DNA of 64,000 nucleotides, from contig OX439136.1 of NCBI GenBank assembly GCA_949318235.1, positions 9,679,635 through 9,743,634 on the forward strand. Reading direction: 5' to 3'. This stretch comes from Ecdyonurus torrentis (taxonomy: Eukaryota > Arthropoda > Insecta > Ephemeroptera > Heptageniidae). Below are positions 52,801-64,000 of the stretch, piece by piece. The notes beneath the pieces are model-generated. The model had not been told where the DNA came from and made no database searches. It saw only the letters and a list, made by a program, of their open reading frames with translations. The first letter of the stretch is position 1. Each line of letters opens with the position of its first letter. The translations under genes were made by a program, and so were the position numbers.

Positions 52801-54267
52801 ATAACATTGTTACAACAAGCATTGGTCTAGTCATTATTTACAATTAACATAATAATAATAAATACATAAATGTATTTATTGCTACAATAATACATTTTCA
52901 ATATTTTACAGTTCCTGTACAGTCTTATCTTTTTATAAACCATAATCATATTTCATGCAAGACGTGATAATTAATTTAGTCAATAAAATTTAGTAAATTC
53001 AGTCAAATTTAGTTTCATTTTAAATATTATTTCGTCAGCTTTCCGGATTAAAAGTACAGTGTAGGTAAAAACCATTAAATTTGTTATATTTAACATTGCG
53101 CCTTATGAGCTTAGAATTTCGAACCCCCTTAGTTCAAAGATTTGCGTGGTTGTAATATCCCATAAATACCTGGGTTTCTCTTTTTCTAATGTACTAACTA
53201 TACAAAAGAAATTAGGCCCAATTGACAAAATTCAATTACGTTTTTTTATGAGATACTACCGATTACTAGCAATTAGTACCGATAAAGTTAACATATTTCT
53301 AAAAAAAAAAAAAAAAGTGTGGTATAATAGATATACATATTATATATTATTTTCCATGCACATGTACTTATTTCTGATTTATTACAAAAACAAATCCAAC
53401 TTCATACACTATTACTCAATTAACTTTTTCTTCGTTATCGATTTTTAACCAAGTTAGACGGTTATAAAAAAGAATAGAATATCGGCAATGAATTTTAACT
53501 ACTAAATATCTATTAAGAAGTCAATAAATATAGATCTATAAAAAATAAATCTACTTGGTGGGTGGTTACGCATCATAGCATGTTCAAATACTAAAAAATA
53601 GTGCCCTTCAAATTTTTTTTAACATTTTAACACTTTATTTTTTTACAAACAATCAGAGATAAAGGTATATTGATTTTTTTCATTGTTTTTTATTTTATTT
53701 AGGGTCAAGGGGAACCGTTCATGACGTCTAAATAAACGTTAATTTAATTTTACTGCCAAAATATCCTATTGTATTTTCTATGAAAGATAATTACTTAATG
53801 ATTGTAATTTCTAACTTTTATCTATGTGATATTTGTTTTGATAATTTATTTGTATTTTTTTGTTATATTATCTTTGTATTATTGTTGAATTATGTAATAC
53901 TAGATTTTACACGTTCTTTGTGGTATTATTCTATGTTAGAATCATTGAATAGTATTTATATAGTTTTTAAATAGTAAAATGAACTCTAGAAGAAATATGA
54001 AATCAATAATTGATTGATCGAAGATCAATTTAAGACTGAAATTAAAGTTCTTTAAAAAAAGTTGCTATGACAAAAAAGTTAATGTTTTGCAGAGTTTGCA
54101 TAAAATTTTGATATAATATATTATATTACTTTTATAAGTTTATACTTGTGTCTTGATTGTCAGAGGTTCAACGAAAGAAAAGTAAAAGTTTAAAATTTTT
54201 TTTTTAATTTTAGAGATACGATACGAAACTTGTAAGAATAATCCTTTAAATTAATTTGCTACTAAAT

Positions 54268-54301
54268 GAACTGCCTGGGTCAATAAAGTTTCTTGTTTCT
54301 T
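54268..54301 (+). mobile_element. Retroelement-like 3' tail, partner of 52749
   Basis: AACTGCCTGGGTCAATAAAG followed by TTTCTTGTTTCTT. It matches the reverse complement of 52749-52795. Confidence 0.45.
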
Positions 54302-54378
54302 TACTGTTAATTCTAAAAGTAACTGTATAGGCTCACATAAAATCACTGAATAATTAAAGAATTATCAATTTTTCTCTA

Positions 54379-54721
54379 TTAAAGGAATAGACCAGAGAAA
54401 AACATAAGCATTTATATCACAAAACACTTGATGGGATTTACATAAATAACATTAGTTTGACACAAAACCCAACAGTAGCCCCGTAGCAGTGATTAGAATA
54501 TTTGATTTATGCAACCCGCACAACATTTTCATACTAATTTTTGCATGTTTCTGACATCATAAACATGAATTTTCAAGCAAATTGCATACTTTTCAGTTTG
54601 TTCACGCTCTCTCGTGGGGCTACATTAACATTCTGGTAAAAATTGTCATCAGTTTTGAAGATCCCATTTCGTGTTTATTCATTAAAAAGAACATGTTGTT
54701 TTATGTGGTCTATGGCTTTAA
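54379..54721 (-). mobile_element. TTAA-flanked AGGnATAGA MITE, complete copy
   Basis: 343 bases with TTAA at both ends. Ends are TTAA-AGGAATAGACCAGAGA and, reverse complemented, TTAA-AGCCATAGACCACATA, so the terminal inverted repeats are about 25 bases. The right two-thirds matches the inverted copy at 43324-43530. No coding capacity. Confidence 0.8.
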
Positions 54722-56247
54722 AACAAACTTATTCATGTAAATACAATTGAATTACTGGCATTAGAAGGCTCGTATCGTAAAATTGCCTCATATTTTTATT
54801 TTTATAATGTAATTTGATAATCAATGATATAACAACTACCTGTCATCAAAATTTCAAGACCCCTAACTTTCAAATAGTTTTGGAAAAACTAATTATCACG
54901 TTTAAGTAAAATTTTCAACAAATTAAACATTTTACATAGTATTTGGAGTTTCTGCATAGAAAAAAAAATGCCTACAGAACTTAAGACCACAAAAAACTCA
55001 TCCTCAAGTTATGAAGTTATATAAGATACAATAGTACAAAATAAATAATAATAACTATACGAACTCAAGTTTTCTGCATTTGAAAATATGTATAAAAGAA
55101 AACAAAATTTTCTACATTATAGTTCTTAACTTTAGTGTGTAGAGGTCGTATTAATGTAGCTTAAGGTTCTCTATTATAGCTTACATATAAATAGAATCAT
55201 ATTGTCATATCATTTTGTTAACAAAACAGAAAATAATACCAAAGAATTTTTTTTACTGTGCAATATCAAATAATTGATCTTAATAAATATGTTTCAAGTT
55301 GTTTATAATTGGAAAAAAGAAAGTATTATAAAATAAAGCATTGATATAAAAATTAAATGTGCAATAAAAAATATATATAATTTAGATTAATCTCGTTTTT
55401 TTAAAGTGACAAGTTAAGTAGAACAATAGTAAAAAAAAAAAAAAACAAAAAAAAAACAAACTATGATTCAGCATAAAATTACATTTAAAAAAATATACTC
55501 TGTTTTTTTTTTGTATTAATTATGTGTATACTTATCAAAATTGATATTTAATAGCTTACAATTTATAGTATCATATCATGGGACAAAAAAAAAGTTCTTG
55601 TTAGCATTTTTTTTTTCTATTCACGTCAAAGCAAAGAAAATTGCCTTTTTAGCACTGAAATGGCTATATTATTAATTTTTTTTCCTATTGCAATTTTTTA
55701 TCGCTAACAATAGAATACAAATATTAAATTGATTTTTTTTTATCCATAGAATGCATTATAAAGTATCGGATTGCTATACAAAAACACACACGTCTAAATT
55801 GAATTATATTGCTAACCATAAATAAATATGTTTTGTTATTTTAAATTTAGTATGAATGGAATAATTTTTAACAATAAATTTTGCATTATACTTGAGTAAA
55901 CGGTGTAATTAAGTTATATAGATACTTATTGTATAACTTCATTATTAAATTTTCTTTAAAGAAAAAACGGCTGTCGGGTATTTGTTGAACTTTTTTAAAA
56001 AAAAATTATGAAATAAAATTTTCTGTACATAAAAATGAAACGAAAAAAAAAATGGATGTAATTAAAAAATTAGTAATTAAAATTATATATTTGCATTTTA
56101 TGCTTTATTTTTTATTTTAGCTTAGATTTTTATGTAAAATTATATTTTATTTACTTACTCTTTATTTAACTATTTTATTAATAAATTTTTATATTTCATA
56201 AAGGTATGCATATTTTTATAACTTTTTATTTGTATTTATCTTATACG
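54722..56247. other. A+T-rich spacer
   Basis: Only short homopolymer runs. No gene or repeat family recognised. Confidence 0.6.
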
Positions 56248-56560
56248 TATAGAGTGTTTGCGGATGACGTCATATTTTATGCGCTTGGAGGCCATACTGG
56301 AGTAGTGAATAACATTGCTGAGCATAGGACAAACTTCTTTTAAGCCAATGTTTTTGGGGAAATCTGTTAATTTTTTGTTATTTTTATATATTTTGCTCAC
56401 ATACTTGAGATAGTAATTCAACATATTTACAGCATCAATGCTCTCAAAAATATTGCATAGTGTTTTTAAACTCCCTAAATGCTTTATTTTCCTATGCCAC
56501 CCATGTTATTGAGTTATCCAACATGGTATGGACTTTAACATGAATGCATACACCCTATAG
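56248..56560 (-). mobile_element. TA-flanked GGGTG-ended MITE, copy 5
   Basis: 313 bases. Begins TATAGAGTGTTTGCGGATGA and ends CATACACCCTATAG. Interior blocks CAGCATCAATGCTCTC and AACATTGCTGAGCATAGGAC are conserved. Same orientation as the 30535 copy. Confidence 0.8.
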
Positions 56561-56599
56561 TATAGCCAGAAAACAGAATATAGACACAGCGTTGACAAT

Positions 56600-56822
56600 A
56601 ATACGTAATAGTTATGCTAGCTCAATGCAGCAACATTTATGTATAACATCATAATTCATACTGTATTTTATAGTAATTATACTTTACTAAATAGCACAAT
56701 ACACAATAGGTATGATGTTCAGCATTAATTAATTATGTTATTCCAAAATATCAACATTTGTGCTGTACTGTTAAATATTACGTTTTATGTAAAGTGCAAC
56801 ATAAATTATGTAATTTATATTT
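56600..56822 (-). mobile_element. TACGTAAT-family MITE, copy 8 (inverted)
   Basis: Begins ATAATACGTAATAGTTATGC and ends CATAAATTATGTAATTTAT, the reverse of the other copies' order. Lies 40 bases from the preceding GGGTG-ended MITE, as also happens near 30.2-30.5 kb. Confidence 0.65.
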
Positions 56823-57841
56823 TCCGTGTATACGAAAGAAAATTAAAACATATTGAATACTATATAAACAAACTATATTAATGCTATTATTAATTTTTAC
56901 TTTCTGTTCGATATAAATGTATATAAATAATACTAAATTGTAATTATTAAAAAGTTGAATGCAAAACGTAATTATTTAAACTTATACGAATTACATCCAC
57001 AACAAATAGCAAAATTTTCTTAAATTTACTAGAATATATAGGTATTGAGGTCAGAAGCATGATATTGACATAGTCTTAAGTGACACAATATATTTTTTTT
57101 CTTTTGCACAAAATAACAAGGAAATGTTGTTTTTAACCACTAGACCGATTATTAAAACAAATATAATAATAAAAAGGAAGGAGGAGAATTAAAGTCATGG
57201 AGGGAGAGAGAGAAAAACTTTAAGCTCTCGAACTGTTAAGTAAGATCAAAATCAGGATTTCACTTGCCATTTTTTTTTATATTATTATTATTATTATAAG
57301 AGAAATTTTTTCGTCTATTCCATGTTACATAATTATTCACTATACAGTATAGTGGTGGTATTTTTTATTTTTTTATTATTTGTTTAAAATAGTAGATACA
57401 GTTATAGTTTAGATGTCGTTACTGTGCAAGACATTTAAAATTTATTTTTATTATTATTTTATTGAACCAAAAAATTGTTTAAATTTAAAAGCCAAGGTGT
57501 TTACCATAGCAGCTTAAAAAAAATGCTATTTAACGATTTTTTTTTTAATTTTTGCAATAATTGGCTATTTTTTTTTTTACTCTTATGCAATATTATTATT
57601 CAAATGCAAAATAAAACAGAAATTGGTAAAATGTATAAAGATTTATAGTATTTCAAGGAAGAAAGTTTAAATTAATCATATTTTTTGTTTTGAAAATTGT
57701 TCTAATGAAATACAAACTTTGATGGATTATAATTTTTGTAACTTAAAAGCAACTAAAAATTATTTTTATTTATAAAATTTTTCAACTTCATATTAAATTA
57801 ATATTTTTGTATTCTGCTAACATTTTTTTTTAATTTACATG

Positions 57842-57872
<31 letters not shown>
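57842..57872. repeat. Poly(A), 31 bases
   Basis: Uninterrupted homopolymer. Confidence 0.95.
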
Positions 57873-57873
<1 letters not shown>

Positions 57874-58401
57874 ATTCGACAAAAACTGTTATTTTTTAAA
57901 TCTTAATAAAATATGAAAATTATAACAATAATTAATCTTATAGAAAATAATATAGTAAAAATATGACTTAAAAATTATGAAAATCATTAATTATTTCCAT
58001 TGTTAATAAAAAAAAAACACACAAATATTTAAATGGATTATATTTCTATTTTTATTTATTTCTTTGTACGAAGGAAAGAGTTTGGTACAAAATTTGTGTA
58101 TAGTTCTAAGCTTTACATTCAGAGGGCTTTTCAATCCAATAACCACAATAATAAAACATTTAAAACTCTCACTGATAAAACACTTAAATTTTTGTTTATA
58201 TATAATTTCACACTGTTTAATTAAATGACACTGGTATAATTATTGAAAGTCATTGCTAAATTTGGTATACAATAATTCCGACAGATGTCATATTATTACA
58301 CTGCATTTATTTTTAATCCCCTTTGTATATGGCAACCCACACTACACCATTAAAATGTTGATACAGTATAACTTCTTAAAAATTTTACTTTGGAAATTGA
58401 C

Positions 58402-58436
<35 letters not shown>

Positions 58437-59569
58437 TATTTATACCAATGTAAATTTGAATACGATAATTTCATTTCACTTCTTAAAGAATGTTATGACA
58501 GCTAGAGGTCAATAAATTTAATGGTGAATTGTGAAATATGTCCCATAGTTAAATTTGCAATTTATCTGGTTTAAATTTCATAACGAATTTTAATCAAATA
58601 AAATAGCAAGTTTCTAAAACTCATTGTATAAAGACACAAACAATTATTTCTCCCCCCACATGTACTATACTTAAATGTAAGGTTGAACATCAACAACTCT
58701 TATTAATCTTAATAAGAAAAGAGAAAAGTTTGGATGTTGAATTAAGTTTTCCTTTCCTCAACTTATATTCTTGCATGATTTTAAAATATTACTTAATACA
58801 CAAATTCAAATTTTTCATAACTTGAGAATTACAGTTGGTTTTAACTTACTGTTTAAGTGAAAATTTTTCAAAGTCAAATCACACTTTAATATTTTATTTT
58901 CTTTAAAGTTTTCTTAACAAGAGATTAAGAAAATTTATTATATTGTAAAACTATAATATTATAATTAATAACTATCAATTATTATACTGAAATGATTAAA
59001 TGTAAAATTTTCTGCGTAACTTCCAGCAATTGTATTGAGAAATTATTAAATTATTGCTTTATTCATATTTATTATACAGTATATTATGTATATGAAGACA
59101 TTATACTATGATTTTTGTGTATGTACATTTCTTTCGCATACATTAATGTTTTTAAAATAACTTTTAAAACTTAACTGTATAAGTTTATTAGTAAATTAAG
59201 TCAACGAATTTAATAGCATTTTCTTATACCTCTAAAATAAGCTGTATTTTTTTTCTCACTTAAGTATCGTCAACACGATTTGAAAAGATTGATTAAAAAC
59301 TTTCACAGCAATTTTTTTCTATTTATTATTATTATTATTATTTTGCAGTCATTAAAAACATGCTGGGATCGCTGTTGGACATGTTTTGCAGTTAAGATAT
59401 AATATATTATATGAAAAATTCTTTTATGTTGCTGTTCTTTTACGGTCATCATGCATGTGTATATATGCAGCAAAAAATAATAATTACTGACAACGAATAA
59501 TGACAAAATAATATCAAGAAAAAATACAGGTGTGAAGTATTAATACTATATTACGTTTTCTCTCATCTC

Positions 59570-59571
<2 letters not shown>

Positions 59572-59601
<30 letters not shown>
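59572..59601. repeat. Poly(A), 30 bases
   Basis: Uninterrupted homopolymer. Confidence 0.95.
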
Positions 59602-59603
<2 letters not shown>

Positions 59604-61333
59604 AATAAAAAAAAAGGTTAATTTAGTGATTTTTAATAATGTAGAGAGGTCATATATATATTTTTTTCAACACTAAACAAAGTAGTTTTATGATTTAAGT
59701 ATATAATGAGCTTTTCATTTGAATTATTTAAGAATAAACAATTTGCAACAACACTAATTAAACAAAATCATATCGTGATTAAAAATACTTAATGATTAAA
59801 AAATTGGACCAAGAATTTTGAAGTGGTATTTAAATAATACAGTTGAAAGTGAAATGTGTAATTTTTAGTTAATTAATCATCTTTTTTCGAAGTAATTTTT
59901 TAATATTTGTATATATAAAACTTTTGCAAGTGTAGATTTGGCTATATTTAGAGGAATATTTGATTTTGCCTATTTTCATTTTTTATGCAACTTTCTTTTT
60001 GTATTGAGTTGATCTATTTGCCTAACATTTTCTCTCATATAAGAGTATAAAATAAATGAAGCAAACAAATTGTATAGTTAAATTCAGAATAGTATAATAA
60101 CTTAATACATTTTAAGGTTTCCATAGTAAACATAATATAAAGTATTTTGCCTTTTGAAACAGATATTATTAGCAGAGAAATGTATTATTATAATTTTAAA
60201 TATTAAAAACTCTAATGCTATTTTTATCAATTTTCACGATTATACTTGTTGATATTTAAGTTAATAGCTGAATGCTATAATAGAACTTATCGGCGGAGCT
60301 CGTTTGCTTTCAGGCTGAATGACCACTTGCATTATCTTTTATTGTGAGACAACCCTTTAGACGATTTATGAGAGAACTAATTCAGTTATAGAAAAAAAGA
60401 GCTTTAAATGAAGCATTCACAATTTTACGTGTTATTTTAAACTACTTTAAAAACATCAAACAAATTTTTTCCACCTGTACGAATAATTTCAATCAATATA
60501 TCTCAACTTATTACTATCACTTAAATTTGAATGACAATTTGTTTCATCAAATCTAACTTGAATAATACTATATGATTAAATATAAGATAACCTTCTTATA
60601 CAATTATTAAACACATAGACAATGTAGCCCCCCCTCCCCCCAAATCCTAGTTTAATACTAGAGTTTTTAGATATATTTTTTCTATGATATGTTACTAATT
60701 TATATTTAATGATATTAAAGTTATTTAAGAAGGTTGCATAGAACAACTCTATTTTAACCAATAACCATGCAGCCATAGGGCACAAATTTGGTCATTCGTG
60801 GGTTTTCAAGGCTATACCTATACTACTTTTTTTTCTTTCTTTTTTAACTTCCTGCAGTGACCTTTAAAAATAATGCCCGACCTTCATGACCTTAGTTCAT
60901 TGGTCACTTTTTTAGAAGTACTTTAGTCTGGTTACTTTGAATCTCTTTCTCTCTCCACCCGTTGTAAACTCTAAATAGTTTTTTTTATTGAGCAATTTTA
61001 ATATTTTTTTTTATTATTAAACTTACGTATGAGCTTTGTCTCATTGTATGAAACATATCGAAAGGTTGACCAATGAAAGAAGAGGACAATAAAAATTCTT
61101 ATTGCATATAAACTGCTTGAGTTTATTTATTATACGGCCTAGAGGCTACTCCCTTATATTCTATACGGCATTGAAATTGTTATGTAGGAAATAAAATATT
61201 AAATTAATGGTGTAGAGGTCTAAAAGTTGTGATAATTTTGAATTATTGCAATACTTTCAAAATAAAAATATAAATACTATAAATTAAAAGTTTGTAATTT
61301 TAATTGTGCAGATTTATCATGTACAATCATTGC

Positions 61334-61475
61334 AGTAAAAAATGAAATTGTATTAGCTTATGGCCTTTCAATGCAGTCAGATGGAGATTTCAGTTGACGC
61401 AAAACTCTATCTAAATTCTAAATACATGCTATTCCCATATGCCAATAGAATTTCATTTTTTATTGCAATGACCGT
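61334..61475 (+). mobile_element. Small MITE-like repeat, copy 2 (partner at 39616)
   Basis: Shares CAGATGGAGATTTCAGTTGA, TTCCCATAT and GCAATGACCGTA-type blocks with 39616-39745, same orientation. Inverted ends AAATGAAATTGTATTAGC and CCAATAGAATTTCATTTTT. Confidence 0.7.

Positions 61476-64000
<2,525 letters not shown>

Larger units (their letters stand above)
50837..54378. other. A+T-rich stretch with retroelement tails, no supported gene
   Basis: Holds a 50-base poly(T) (52230-52279), a 29-base poly(A) (about 52445) and three short retroelement-like 3' ends (52590, 52749, 54268). No exon recognised. Confidence 0.55.
56823..61333. other. A+T-rich stretch without supported gene
   Basis: Contains poly(A) of 31 bases (57842-57872) and 30 bases (59572-59601), a poly(T) near 58405, and a C-rich patch at 60628-60640. 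No exon, RNA gene or known repeat. Confidence 0.6.

Noticed and set aside
53105..53125. TTTCGAACCCCC, resembling a tRNA T-arm in reverse
   Set aside because: No matching acceptor stem, A box or cloverleaf could be laid out around it. No tRNA gene was found anywhere in the window.

Overview
The window is a very A+T-rich (about three quarters by eye) piece of an animal nuclear genome. It has spliced GT-AG introns, long microsatellites and many short transposable elements, and no prokaryotic features such as operons, Shine-Dalgarno sites or rRNA/tRNA genes. The one host gene that can be read exon by exon is an ELO-family fatty-acid elongase. Its residues resemble arthropod, probably insect, members of the family. 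The arthropod assignment is inference from that protein and from the general style of the genome.

Left part (1-14.3 kb, minus strand): the 5' half of the elongase gene. Five coding exons (14193-14133, 11752-11562, 2056-1976, 1202-1146, 198-93) join in frame into the first 165 residues. These include the ELO motifs KLSEFLDT and HLYHH. The gene leaves the window at the left edge, so its 3' half is missing. A probable splice acceptor at 14307 means the 5' UTR continues in at least one more exon further right, which I could not find. The introns hold short DNA-transposon relatives (MITEs), a 180-bp inverted repeat and long (TA)n and (CT)n tracts.

Middle (15.9-18.1 kb): a Penelope-like retroelement on the minus strand. 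It carries reverse transcriptase and GIY-YIG endonuclease in one open frame, is flanked by 209-bp inverted arms that look identical, and sits inside a (TA)n tract. Its frame has no start codon ahead of the reverse transcriptase, so it looks like a recent 5'-truncated insertion.

Right part (18.1-64 kb): no host gene could be supported. The sequence is A+T-rich filler, homopolymer and dinucleotide tracts, and at least eight families of short repeats. Several families have clear terminal inverted repeats. Three element types are bounded by TTAA at both ends, as in piggyBac-class transposition. One family is bounded by TA, as in mariner/Tc1 elements. One is a near-perfect 160-bp hairpin, and one occurs eight times with TACGTAAT termini. 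A GC-richer block at 30.2-30.5 kb and a SINE-like unit at 36.7 kb stand out.

I found no convincing new biochemical system. The most interesting items are the inverted-arm structure of the Penelope-like element and the TTAA-flanked MITE families, two of which share a terminal motif.
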